From positions 1 through 49,674 of the forward strand of contig NZ_LZJK01000064.1 in assembly GCF_001667945.1 (NCBI RefSeq): DNA of 49,674 nt, read 5' to 3'. The notes under the pieces are model-generated. The model saw only the letters and a program-made list of their open reading frames with translations. It did not search any database and was not told where the DNA came from. Shown here one piece after another: positions 10,131-17,935 of the stretch (positions within the stretch are counted from its first letter, which is position 1; every line of letters begins with the position of its first letter). Source of the stretch: Mycolicibacter sinensis (GTDB lineage Bacteria; Actinomycetota; Actinomycetes; Mycobacteriales; Mycobacteriaceae). The position numbers were made by a program, and so were the translations under genes.

Positions 10131-10168
10131 ATCAACTACTTGACATTGAACGGGGTAGTCGATAGCGT
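10131..10168 (+). promoter_or_regulatory. Promoter of cluster I with an overlapping palindromic operator
   Basis: A -35 box TTGACA (10140-10145) and a -10 box TAGCGT (10163-10168, fitting TANNNT) are separated by 17 bases. The sequence TCAACTACTTGA (10132-10143) overlaps the -35 box and differs by one base from the palindrome TCAAGTACTTGA. A near-identical site lies upstream of the SDR gene at 17911-17922. Extended to 14 bases (10131-10144) it agrees with the KstR2-type motif AnCAAGnnCTTGnT at 8 of 10 fixed positions. A repressor bound here would block the polymerase. Confidence 0.6.
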
Positions 10169-10216
10169 CGGCGCCATCGAGGCTCGTGAGCTGAGTCGGC
10201 TAGGACAGGAGTGGTT

Positions 10217-11482
10217 GTGGCGCGTTTTCCGAAGCCGCCCGAGGGCAGTTGGACCCAGCACTATCCCGAACTCGGTACCGGACCCGTGTCGTACCGGGAT
10301 TCCGTCACGCCGGAGGTCTACGAGAAGGAGCGGGCGGCGATCTTCCGGCGGGCCTGGCTGAATGTCGGTCGGGTAGAACAGCTTCCGCGAAAGGGCAGCT
10401 ACTACACCAAGGAACTCAAGGTCGTCAACACCTCAATCATCGTGGTGCGCACGGCATCTGACGAGGTCAAGGCCTACCACAACGTCTGCCGTCACCGCGG
10501 CAACAAGCTGGTCTGGGACACCATGCCGCTGGAGGAGACCAGCGGGAACTGCCGCCAGTTCACCTGCAAATACCACGGCTGGCGCTACGACCTCGACGGC
10601 AACCTGACCTACGTGCAGCAGGAAGAGGAGTTCTTCGACCTGGACAAGAGCCGCTACGGGCTGGTCGGCGTGCACTGCGAAGTCTGGGAAGGCTTCATCT
10701 TCGTCATCTTCGCGCGAGAGCCCGAACAACCGCTGCGCGAATTCCTCGGGCCGATGGTCACGGCATTGGATGGCTACCCGTTCGGGAAGATGACGTCACG
10801 GTGGCAGTACCGATCGGCCGTCAACTCCAACTGGAAGCTGTTCCTGGACGCGTTCCAGGAGTTCTATCACGCGCCGGTACTGCACGGGAACCAGACGCCG
10901 GTGGCCTTCCGGGTGGCCGCCGAAGAAGCCGGCTTTGAAGCACCCCACTACCGTCTGGAAGGGCCGCATCGGCTGGTGAGTACCTCGGGGGTGCGGGCCT
11001 GGGAGATGTCCGCGGAGATGCGCAAGCCTATCGAGGAGATCTGCCAGAGCGGGTTGTTCGGCCCATGGGACGCGCCGGACATCGGGCCGATGCCGGAGGG
11101 CCTGAACCCGGCGAAATGCGATCCCTGGGGCTTGGATTCGTTCCAGATCTTCCCCAACTTCACCATTCTGTTCTGGGGCCAGGGCTGGTACCTGACCTAC
11201 CACTATTGGCCGACGTCGCACGACTCGCACATTTTCGAAGGCACGCTGTACTTTCCGCAGCCCCGTACGCCGCGCGAGCGGGTCGCCCAGGAACTCGCGG
11301 CGGTGTCGTTCAAGGAGTACGGGTTGCAGGATGCCAGTACCTTGGAGGCGACCCACACGATGCTCGGCACCGGCGCGGTGGACCGCTTCCTGCTCAACGA
11401 TCAGGAGGTGCTGATCCGGCATTTCCACTGCGAAACCGCCAAGTGGATCGCCGAATACGAACAGGCGAACGTGAAGGTGTGA
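10217..11482 (+). CDS. Rieske non-heme iron oxygenase, alpha-type subunit (canonical)
   Basis: 421 residues from GTG 10217, preferred because AGGAG ends five bases upstream; GTG 10211 is possible. The N-terminal Rieske domain has the canonical ligands CRH (Cys91, His93) and CKYH (Cys117, His120) for the [2Fe-2S] cluster. The catalytic domain has ExYHxxxxH (Glu215, His218, His223) and a C-terminal NDQE segment that should supply the third iron ligand Asp. A Glu rather than Asp precedes the first His, as in some demethylase and carnitine-type oxygenases. It heads a + strand operon with a small helical protein, an amidohydrolase-like protein and a MarR regulator. No reductase or ferredoxin gene is nearby. 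Substrate unknown. Paralogous over its whole length to 18743-19957. Confidence 0.9.
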   Translation: MARFPKPPEGSWTQHYPELGTGPVSYRDSVTPEVYEKERAAIFRRAWLNVGRVEQLPRKGSYYTKELKVVNTSIIVVRTASDEVKAYHNVCRHRGNKLVWDTMPLEETSGNCRQFTCKYHGWRYDLDGNLTYVQQEEEFFDLDKSRYGLVGVHCEVWEGFIFVIFAREPEQPLREFLGPMVTALDGYPFGKMTSRWQYRSAVNSNWKLFLDAFQEFYHAPVLHGNQTPVAFRVAAEEAGFEAPHYRLEGPHRLVSTSGVRAWEMSAEMRKPIEEICQSGLFGPWDAPDIGPMPEGLNPAKCDPWGLDSFQIFPNFTILFWGQGWYLTYHYWPTSHDSHIFEGTLYFPQPRTPRERVAQELAAVSFKEYGLQDASTLEATHTMLGTGAVDRFLLNDQEVLIRHFHCETAKWIAEYEQANVKV

Positions 11483-11488
11483 GTGTTG

Positions 11489-11818
11489 ATGACCACTATG
11501 CTGCCGAGAGAATTCGGCGACCTCGAGCCGTTCAGCGACTGGTGTCTCGGTACTGAACCAGAGCGCTACGCCAAGCGCATGAACAGTTCCATGGCCGACA
11601 TGCAGGCCTTCTACGACGCCATCACGGCCCGCGCCGAAGATGCACTCGCCTACTGCGACAAGTTCAGCCTCGACGACATGCCCGAGGATGTGCTGAACCT
11701 GATGCACCTGTTGTACTCCATGATCACGGTGGCGTTTCCGGCCGAATCCTGGAAGCAGCCGCGAGTCCCCGACTCGGGTGCCGCTGTCATCGAGTGCGTC
11801 TCCGAGCCGTTCCCGTGA
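11489..11818 (+). CDS. Uncharacterised ~109-residue helical protein paired with the Rieske oxygenase
   Basis: No family recognised. ATG 11489 is chosen because it best matches the start of the homologue at 19954; GTG 11483 is an alternative. It begins six bases after the oxygenase stop. It shares a clear pattern with the second copy: DWCL/TWCL, TE-x-ER, FYDA, YCDKF-x-LD, PED-x-LNL and hydrophobic YS-x3-VA, ending in a short Pro-rich tail. It appears all-helical and soluble, with conserved Cys in WCL and YCDK. It does not resemble the SnoaL-like beta subunit of ring-hydroxylating dioxygenases. The repeated pairing suggests a small subunit, assembly factor or electron-transfer adaptor of the oxygenase (inference). 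Confidence 0.85.
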   Translation: MTTMLPREFGDLEPFSDWCLGTEPERYAKRMNSSMADMQAFYDAITARAEDALAYCDKFSLDDMPEDVLNLMHLLYSMITVAFPAESWKQPRVPDSGAAVIECVSEPFP

Positions 11819-11820
11819 GC

Positions 11821-13068
11821 ATGACCGAAACCACCGTGCTGCGAGCCGCCCGGTGGCTCGACATCGACGCCGGGATGGTGCGCTCACCGGCCGTCGTCGT
11901 GATTGAGGACGGCCGGATCACCGCAATCAATTCCGAAGCACCCGTAGACGTTTCCGCCGACGACATCGACCTCGGCGACGTCACGTTGCTGCCCGGCCTG
12001 ATGGACATGGAGCTCAACCTGCTCATCGGCGGCCCGGGCAGCCCCGAAGGGCTTCCGACGCCGCTGCACGGGGTGCAGGATGACCCGGCCTACCGCACGC
12101 TGCGGGCCGCGGTCAATGCGCGGACCACGCTGGAAGCCGGGTTCACCACCGTGCGCAACCTGGGCCTGATGGTCAAGACCGGTGGGTACCTGCTCGATGT
12201 CGCCCTGCAGCGCGCCATCGACCAGGGTTGGCACGTCGGTCCGCGTATCTATCCCGCCGGTCATGCCGTCACCCCGTACGGCGGGCACCTGGATCCGACG
12301 GTCTTCCAACGGCTCGCGCCGGGTGTCATGCCGCTGTCGGTCGCCGAGGGCATCGCCAACGGCGTTCCCGACGTGAGCGCCTGCGTGCGCTACCAGATCC
12401 GCCACGGCGCCAAGCTGATCAAGGTGTCGGCCTCGGGCGGGGTGATGTCGCACAGCACGTCTCCGGGAGCCCAGCAGTACTCCGATGCCGAGCTGGCGGC
12501 GATCGCCGACGAGGCGCACCGTGCGGGGGTGCGGGTGGCCGCCCATGCCATCGGCGACAACGCGATCCGGGCGTGTATCCGGGCCGGCATCGACTGCATC
12601 GAGCACGGCTTCCTGGCCACCGACGCCACTTTGGAGATGATGGTCGAGCACGGTACGTTCCTGGTCTCCACCACCTACTTGACCGACGCGATGGCCGTCG
12701 ATCGGATTGCGCCCGAACTGCGCAAGAAGGCCGCCGAGGTGTTCCCGCAAGCCAAGGCCATGTTGCCCCGGGCGATCGAGGCGGGCGTACGCATCGCGTG
12801 CGGCACCGACGCGCCGGCCATCCCGCACGGCCAGAACGCCAAGGAACTGTCCGCGCTGGTGCAGCGCGGCATGACACCGCTGCAGGCACTGCGCGCGGCG
12901 ACCGTCACCAGCGCCGAGCTGATCGACGCCGCGGACGAACTGGGGCGGCTGGCGCCCGGCTACCGCGCCGATATCATCGCGGTACCGGGAGATCCGACCC
13001 GGGACATCGGCACCACCGGTGACGTGCGTTTCGTCATGAAGGACGGCCGAATCTACAAGCGCAGCTGA
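11821..13068 (+). CDS. Amidohydrolase-superfamily protein with an altered metal site
   Basis: 415 residues from ATG 11821; GTG 11815 would overlap the previous stop. The fold is that of imidazolonepropionase/prolidase-like amidohydrolases: KVSASGG (Lys201, normally carboxylated), AAHAIG (His242), IEHGF (His262) and CGTDAP (Asp330). The usual N-terminal metal motif GLID-x-H-x-H reads GLMDMELNL here, with Glu64 and Asn66 in place of both His residues. The enzyme may therefore hold one metal or a different arrangement, or do a different reaction. Upstream partners are an oxygenase and its small protein, so the substrate may be an amide, ester or lactone in the same pathway (inference). Translation is probably coupled to the upstream gene. 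Confidence 0.85.
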   Translation: MTETTVLRAARWLDIDAGMVRSPAVVVIEDGRITAINSEAPVDVSADDIDLGDVTLLPGLMDMELNLLIGGPGSPEGLPTPLHGVQDDPAYRTLRAAVNARTTLEAGFTTVRNLGLMVKTGGYLLDVALQRAIDQGWHVGPRIYPAGHAVTPYGGHLDPTVFQRLAPGVMPLSVAEGIANGVPDVSACVRYQIRHGAKLIKVSASGGVMSHSTSPGAQQYSDAELAAIADEAHRAGVRVAAHAIGDNAIRACIRAGIDCIEHGFLATDATLEMMVEHGTFLVSTTYLTDAMAVDRIAPELRKKAAEVFPQAKAMLPRAIEAGVRIACGTDAPAIPHGQNAKELSALVQRGMTPLQALRAATVTSAELIDAADELGRLAPGYRADIIAVPGDPTRDIGTTGDVRFVMKDGRIYKRS

Positions 13069-13078
13069 TCGGAGGGGC

Positions 13079-13531
13079 ATGGATCCCACCCGCAATACCC
13101 TGTGGCTGCTCAAGCAGGCCTTCTACTATTCGCTGACGACGGTGAACGAGGCGATCAGCGATCACGGGGTGAGCACCGCGCAGATCGGGTTGTTACGTCA
13201 GCTGTCCGGTGAACCCGGGCTGTCCGGCGCCGAGTTGGCCCGCCGGCTGCTGATCACCCCCCAAGGGGTGCAACTGGCGTTGAGTGCGCTCGAGGGCCGC
13301 GGTCTGGTGGAGCGCAAACAGGATCCGCGGCACGGCCGGATTCTGCGGGCGTATCTCACCGACGAGGGGCGCTCGGTGGCCTCGGAGGTTGTCGCCGACG
13401 CGATCGCCGCGCACGACAAGGTCTTCGGTGTGCTGACACCAAAGGAGCAGGAGACACTGCGCGCGCTGCTGACCCGCGTGGTCGAGCAGGGGACCGGTCA
13501 TACCCTGTTCGGTGACCACGTAGACCCCTGA
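13079..13531 (+). CDS. MarR family transcriptional regulator
   Basis: 150 residues. A winged-helix domain runs from about 20 to 105: helix GVSTAQIGLLRQL, recognition region LSGAELARRLLITPQGVQLAL-like, then the wing QDPRHGRILRAYLT with the typical D-x-R-x3-I pattern. MarR proteins dimerise and usually respond to small aromatic ligands. A strong ribosome site GGAGGGG lies before ATG 13079. It ends the forward operon begun by the oxygenase at 10217 and is convergent, with only 9 bases between stops, to the VWA gene. A local autoregulator of cluster I is likely. Confidence 0.9.
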   Translation: MDPTRNTLWLLKQAFYYSLTTVNEAISDHGVSTAQIGLLRQLSGEPGLSGAELARRLLITPQGVQLALSALEGRGLVERKQDPRHGRILRAYLTDEGRSVASEVVADAIAAHDKVFGVLTPKEQETLRALLTRVVEQGTGHTLFGDHVDP

Positions 13532-13540
13532 CCGCCGCTC

Positions 13541-15196
13541 TCACCGGGCCGGCTTCGGCGCGGCGAGTTCGGCGAGCGCAGCCGAGAACAACTGGTCCAT
13601 CTGCGGGCTCAACTCGGCCAGCGTCATGGCGCTGGCGTGGCTGGCAGCGCCGAACACCTGCCGACTGGCCTCGGCGGCGCCGATGGTGAGGCAGAGGCAG
13701 GCCACGCCGTCTGCGCGGAGTTCCTCGATGGCCTTGCCGACATCGGCTTGCGCGTAACGGCCTTCGTAGCCGACGTCGTAGGGGAAACCGTCCGACAGGA
13801 CGAGCAGCAGACGGTTCGGGGTACCCGCCTCGGCCTTGAGAATCTGTCCTGCGCCGCGGATTCCCGCGCCGAGCCGGGTGTAGCCCGACGGTTGAAGGCC
13901 GTTGAGTCGGGCTCGCCCGAGGGCGCCGAAAGGTTGCCCGAATGTCTTGATCGCCGGCAGCTGAACCAAGTGCCGGCCCTGTGACCGAAATGCGTAGACG
14001 GCTACTCGATCGCCGAGCTCTTCAAGCGTGACGGCCAGGGTGGCCGCCGCCCGTCGCTGATGGTCGTGTACCGCCAGGCCACCCGGATCGGTATCGGTCG
14101 CCGACCCGGAGGCATCCAGCAGGATGAGCACGCCGAGATTGCGGGCCAGCTTGCGGCGTTCGGTGTAGATGTGTTCGGGCGGCGAATAGCCGGAGCGCAG
14201 GTCGATGACCAACTCGATGAGCGCCTCGAGGTCGAGCTCGTCGCCGTCGGCGCGGCGACGTAACGCCTTGGGGCCCAACCCGACACGCGCCAGACGTCGC
14301 CGGAGCACCTCATCGTGGAGCACACCGGCTTCCGCGGCATCGGCAGCAACAGTGAACGGGAAATCAACCACCCGGCACCAGTTGGGCCGGTAGGTGTTGT
14401 TGAAGACATCCCACTCGGGATACCAGGCGCCGCCGACGCCTACCGTTGCGGCGGGCCTTCCGTCGTCGCTGAATCGGATCCGCGTGGGTAGCGGCCGGGC
14501 GGTCGCACCCACCGTGTGCGACCGCCGCAGGGTGCGCACCGGCATCTCTCCGCCGGAGTTGCTGTCCCCGGCCGAACGCGAGGCGCCGAGCAGCTTTCGC
14601 AGAAAGCCCGAGAGCGCTGGCGAATTGAAGACCGGATTGTCGAAGAGTTTGAGAATTCTGCTGTCGCCCGACCCGTCGCCGTCGGCGTCCTCGGGCGCCT
14701 CGGCGAAGTCGAGTTCCGCGCGCAGGTCCGCATCGGTGGCCTTCGCGCCAGACGGTGACGCCAACAGCTGCGAGGGTTTGATGACACCGAACCACTCCGG
14801 CGGATCGTCGACCTTCACCCGGCTCCTGGCCGCCTGAAGTGATTCTTCGGAACACGCCGTACGCGGGCGCGGCCCGGAGCGCAGTGTCGCTGCCAGCGGA
14901 AGCCGGTCGGCGAGTTCGGCCAGCACCCGGTCGCCTTCGAGTGCCAGGTAGCGCCGGGCCACCGTCGGGCGCGCCCGTAATGCCTTCACCAGCCGCGGAT
15001 TCAGGCTCCCGGCACCGAGCAGAGCGGCTTGGACGAGCATCTCGCGGCGCTGCGTCGCCAAGCCGGCTCCCGCCGACACGAAGACGGCGCGGCCGTTCGT
15101 ATAGGCGGCTTCACCCGCGGGCGCCTGCGAGACGTCGAGGGCCCGGCTCGCGACGTAGCTGGCGATGAACCTGAGCCGGTCCGGGGTTTCGGTCAC
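13541..15196 (-). CDS. VWA-domain protein, NorD/CbbO-like partner of the adjacent MoxR ATPase
   Basis: 551 residues. The C-terminal third is a von Willebrand A domain with an intact MIDAS motif DASGS (Asp361, Ser363, Ser365), and downstream LSDGFPYD. The N-terminal 350 residues are helical with an acidic low-complexity stretch (about 160-180: EAPEDADGDGSGD) and no recognised catalytic motif. NorD and CbbO proteins act with MoxR ATPases to remodel or insert metal into target enzymes (NO reductase, Rubisco). Here the genes overlap by ATGA. The likely client is an iron enzyme of the cluster, perhaps the AveC-like membrane protein or one of the oxygenases (inference). Last gene of the minus-strand operon. 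Confidence 0.88.
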   Translation of the reverse strand: MTETPDRLRFIASYVASRALDVSQAPAGEAAYTNGRAVFVSAGAGLATQRREMLVQAALLGAGSLNPRLVKALRARPTVARRYLALEGDRVLAELADRLPLAATLRSGPRPRTACSEESLQAARSRVKVDDPPEWFGVIKPSQLLASPSGAKATDADLRAELDFAEAPEDADGDGSGDSRILKLFDNPVFNSPALSGFLRKLLGASRSAGDSNSGGEMPVRTLRRSHTVGATARPLPTRIRFSDDGRPAATVGVGGAWYPEWDVFNNTYRPNWCRVVDFPFTVAADAAEAGVLHDEVLRRRLARVGLGPKALRRRADGDELDLEALIELVIDLRSGYSPPEHIYTERRKLARNLGVLILLDASGSATDTDPGGLAVHDHQRRAAATLAVTLEELGDRVAVYAFRSQGRHLVQLPAIKTFGQPFGALGRARLNGLQPSGYTRLGAGIRGAGQILKAEAGTPNRLLLVLSDGFPYDVGYEGRYAQADVGKAIEELRADGVACLCLTIGAAEASRQVFGAASHASAMTLAELSPQMDQLFSAALAELAAPKPAR

Positions 15197-16014
15197 AGCG
15201 GGGGGAGAACGGCGTCGACGAGTTCCCGCAGCGCGCGGATGACGTCGGCGTCGTCGGAGAGAATTTCGACGATGGCGGACTGGGCGGCACTGCGCAGGCC
15301 GAGCCCTTCGGCGACGAGACCGCCGGCCAGGATCAGCATCCGGGTGGAGGATCCTTCCCGCAGCGGTGAGCCGTCCAGGTTCCGGATGGCGTTGCCGAGC
15401 GCGACCAGCGCACGTGCAGTCTGCGGGTCGATCCCGGCTTCGCGTGCAACGATCTCGGTCTCGATCTCGGCGGGCGGAAAGCCGAGCTCGATGGCGACGA
15501 ACCGCTGGCGGGTCGACTCCTTGAGGTTCTTCAGCACGCTTTGGTATCCGGGGTTGTAGGAGATCACCAGCTGAAACCCCGGTGCCGCAGGCACCGTCGT
15601 ACCGAGTCGATCGACCGGAAGCTCACGGCGGTGATCAGCCAGGGGATGGATCACCACGGTGGTGTCCTGGCGCGCCTCCACCACCTCGTCCAGATAGAAG
15701 ATGGCTCCTTCGCGTACGGCGCGGGTCAACGGCCCGTCCACCCAGACCGTCTCTGAACCTTTGAGCAGGAACCGGCCTACCAGATCCGCCGACGTCATGT
15801 CCTCGTGACCGGCGACGGTGATCAGGTCGCGGCCCAGCTGATGGGCCATGGCCTCCACGAACCGGGTCTTCCCGCATCCGGTGGGCCCCTTCAACAACAC
15901 CGGCAATCCGCGACGTGCCGCGGCCCGGAAGACCTCCACCTCGTCGCCGACCGCGCGGTAAAACGGCGCCGCGGTGGGACTTTCGACCGCCGAAGGATGA
16001 CTGTTGGGCCGCAC
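15193..16014 (-). CDS. MoxR/NorQ/CbbQ-type AAA+ ATPase
   Basis: 273 residues. Walker A GPTGCGKT (43-50), Walker B FYLDE (106-110), sensor 1 in VISYNPGYQ, arginine-finger region ESTRQRF, then the small lid domain with REGSSTRMLI. The motifs and length are those of the NorQ/CbbQ branch of MoxR ATPases, which pair with a VWA protein to activate a metalloenzyme. It lies four bases after the AveC-like gene and overlaps the VWA gene, giving an operon AveC-like, ATPase, VWA. Energy from ATP is presumably used for maturation of a cluster I enzyme. Confidence 0.92.
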   Translation of the reverse strand: MRPNSHPSAVESPTAAPFYRAVGDEVEVFRAAARRGLPVLLKGPTGCGKTRFVEAMAHQLGRDLITVAGHEDMTSADLVGRFLLKGSETVWVDGPLTRAVREGAIFYLDEVVEARQDTTVVIHPLADHRRELPVDRLGTTVPAAPGFQLVISYNPGYQSVLKNLKESTRQRFVAIELGFPPAEIETEIVAREAGIDPQTARALVALGNAIRNLDGSPLREGSSTRMLILAGGLVAEGLGLRSAAQSAIVEILSDDADVIRALRELVDAVLPPL

Positions 16015-16018
16015 CTTC

Positions 16019-17167
16019 TCAGTTCCCGGGCTCGAACGGCACGATCGGGGGCACCGAAACGCCCTCGGGCATCACCAGTTGGCCGTCGACATTGACGTAG
16101 CCGGAGCGATTGGTCGGCATCGGCAGAACGGGATGCGGGCACGGCTTGTCGGTGCCGTCACCGCAGATGCCGCCGGTGAAGTAGGAGCGCTTCTGGTGGT
16201 CTTGTGGCCACGGATCGGCGTGCAGGGCGATCCATTGCGCGGGCCCCATGTAGAAGGCGAAGAAGCACGCGCTGACCCCGGCGAAGATCGCCAGGAACCG
16301 GGTGAACTGCTGCCGCGCGAACCCGCCTCGGACCTGATCGAGTCCGCGCTCGACGACGGTGCGGCCGCGGTCGTCGGTGAAGTAGCGCAGCGAACACAGC
16401 GCCGCCTGCACGGCTCCCCACATCAGTCCCTCGTAGACGGGCCATTGGTAGTAGGTGTCGGCATTGATCGACACCGAGCGGATCGCCCCGGGGTAGGTGT
16501 ACAAGCCGGTCGGCAGCAGGACCAGACCCTCCATGACGAAGTCGAAGACGAACGAGATCGCATAGGTGACGGCGATCAGGCGAAGATTGCTGATGCCCGG
16601 CCAGCGCGCCTTGATCTTGCGCATCACCGCGCATCCGACGATGGTGATCAGCAGCACCCCGTAGGCGTAGCCCGGCACGTTCGTCAACAGCGGCTCGGCG
16701 ACCTGGCGGCCGGGTTCCTCGGGTGACACCCATCCCGGAATGTGCGACGTCCACGAACCCCGGTTGAACAGCCAGGTGTTGTAGGTGCACCAGGTATTGA
16801 AGTAATTGAGCAGCGGGTCCTGGAAGAACATCAGGCCCATCGATGCAAACAGCATGCCGTCCAGCGTGATTCGCCGCTCGCGGCGCCAGGGCCGGATGAA
16901 AAACCACCAGATGGCGAACGGCAGGCCGACCCACAACACGACGGCGTTGGCGATCAGGGGCACCTTCATGTACATCGGCGGATCGTTCGGCCCTACCGGG
17001 ACTCGTTCGAAGAACGGGCCGGTGATCCACCGCGCCCACACATACAGCTGCAGCGCCAGCAGCGCCCCGCCCACGGCCGCCCAGATCCGGATCGCCCCGC
17101 CGCCGGAGCGGACCGGCGATTTCGGCTCGGCGACAACGTTCTTCTGACTCGACACGCCGCTACTCAT
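16019..17167 (-). CDS. AveC-like (spirocyclase-family) integral membrane protein
   Basis: 382 residues with about seven membrane segments (roughly 26-46, 70-92, 103-118, 165-182, 197-218, 245-262, 290-310). Conserved-looking loop features are FFQDPLLNYFN, YNTWLFNRGSW and a C-terminal PCPHPVLP and DGQLVMPEG tail. This pattern fits the actinobacterial family annotated by similarity to AveC, the avermectin spirocyclase/dehydratase; most members have no known reaction. It could be a membrane oxidoreductase or cyclase acting on a polycyclic lipid. First gene of the minus operon with a MoxR ATPase and VWA protein, divergent from a TetR regulator. Confidence 0.8.
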   Translation of the reverse strand: MSSGVSSQKNVVAEPKSPVRSGGGAIRIWAAVGGALLALQLYVWARWITGPFFERVPVGPNDPPMYMKVPLIANAVVLWVGLPFAIWWFFIRPWRRERRITLDGMLFASMGLMFFQDPLLNYFNTWCTYNTWLFNRGSWTSHIPGWVSPEEPGRQVAEPLLTNVPGYAYGVLLITIVGCAVMRKIKARWPGISNLRLIAVTYAISFVFDFVMEGLVLLPTGLYTYPGAIRSVSINADTYYQWPVYEGLMWGAVQAALCSLRYFTDDRGRTVVERGLDQVRGGFARQQFTRFLAIFAGVSACFFAFYMGPAQWIALHADPWPQDHQKRSYFTGGICGDGTDKPCPHPVLPMPTNRSGYVNVDGQLVMPEGVSVPPIVPFEPGN

Positions 17168-17202
17168 AATGCGGTCCCCTTCCCGATGGCGCAGTGGAGC
17201 AA

Positions 17203-17231
17203 AATATACTCATCGGTATCTCAGCTGCCAA
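17203..17231 (-). promoter_or_regulatory. Promoter of the AveC-like/MoxR/VWA operon
   Basis: On the minus strand a -35 box TTGGCA (17231-17226) and a -10 box TATATT (17208-17203) are separated by 17 bases, about 35 bases before the AveC-like start. A small inverted repeat (ATAC-tcatcg-GTAT on the plus strand, 17206-17219) overlaps the -10 box and could be a binding site for the divergent TetR. Confidence 0.55.
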
Positions 17232-17252
17232 GGGGTATCGAAGATTCTGTGG

Positions 17253-17258
17253 GATAAT
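17253..17258 (+). promoter_or_regulatory. -10 element for a probably leaderless tetR transcript
   Basis: GATAAT lies seven bases before the TetR ATG at 17266. This is the spacing seen for leaderless mycobacterial transcripts, where transcription starts at the first base of the start codon. It supports the choice of 17266 rather than the in-frame upstream start at 17194. No good -35 box is visible. Confidence 0.4.
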
Positions 17259-17265
17259 CTCGACC

Positions 17266-17868
17266 ATGGTGGAGCGGTGGACCCGGGAGCGAAGGCTGGC
17301 CCACACCCGTTCGCTGCTGCTGGATGCCGCCGAGGAAGTATTCGCCGAAAAGGGCTTTAATACAGCGACTCTCGATGACATCGCCCAGGCCGCCGGGTAC
17401 ACCAAGGGCGCCATCTACAAGCACTTCGCCGGCAAGGAGGAACTCTTCCTGGCTGTCAGCGACCGGTACTGGCGCCGCTATTTCGACAATTTCGCCGAGG
17501 TGATGACGAACGCGAGCCAGGTCGGGGAGCGCGAGCTCGACGACATCGCCGAGCGTTGGCGCCAGCTGAGCCAGGACCGCGGCGCAGAGCACGCCGCGCT
17601 CGGGCATGAGTTCGCGCTGTACCTGCTGCGCAATCCCGAAGCCCGCGAGCGGGTCGCCGGCAAGCGGGCCGAGGTCGTCGAGCAGCTGGCGAAGTTCATC
17701 GTCGACGGCGTCGAACGGCTCGGCGGGACCCTGCTGATCCCGGCGCGCACGCTGGCCCAGGTTCTCGTCGCCACCAGCGATTCCGCCGTGCTGGCCAGTC
17801 AACTCGACGACATCGACCTCTACCGGCCGGTGGTCGCGATGTACGTCTCGATGATCAAGCTGCCCTGA
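17266..17868 (+). CDS. TetR family transcriptional regulator of cluster I
   Basis: 200 residues from ATG 17266. The helix-turn-helix region is at about 10-57 (TRSLLLDAAEEVF, TLDDIAQAAGYTKGAIYKHF, then KEELF), followed by a helical ligand domain. It is divergent from the AveC-like operon and followed, 67 bases on, by the SDR-oxygenase operon, so it may control both. Palindromic sites close to TCAAGTACTTGA lie just downstream of the gene and at the 10.1 kb promoter, and are candidates for its operator. They also resemble the KstR2 motif, so a chromosomal KstR2 is the alternative binder. The inducer is unknown; an acyl-CoA intermediate is plausible. Confidence 0.93.
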   Translation: MVERWTRERRLAHTRSLLLDAAEEVFAEKGFNTATLDDIAQAAGYTKGAIYKHFAGKEELFLAVSDRYWRRYFDNFAEVMTNASQVGERELDDIAERWRQLSQDRGAEHAALGHEFALYLLRNPEARERVAGKRAEVVEQLAKFIVDGVERLGGTLLIPARTLAQVLVATSDSAVLASQLDDIDLYRPVVAMYVSMIKLP

Positions 17869-17889
17869 CCGGTGGTCACCGGCGTCGAT

Positions 17890-17928
17890 AACCAGTACTT
17901 GAGATTAATGACAAGTACTTGATAATAT
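17890..17928 (+). promoter_or_regulatory. Promoter of the SDR/oxygenase operon with two operator-like repeats
   Basis: Two AGTACTTGA boxes (17894-17902 and 17914-17922) are exactly 20 bases apart. The second sits in ACAAGTACTTGA (17911-17922), one base off the palindrome TCAAGTACTTGA, and its 14-base window matches AnCAAGnnCTTGnT at 9 of 10 fixed positions; the first matches at 8 of 10. A likely promoter is TTGAGA (17899-17904) and TAATAT (17923-17928) with an 18-base spacer, so the repeats overlap the -35 and adjoin the -10. Confidence 0.6.
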
Positions 17929-17935
17929 CCCGGGG

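Noticed and set aside
8531..10135. 534-codon minus-strand open frame opposite purF
   Set aside because: Its reading mirrors purF codons; no recognisable motif and no ribosome site.
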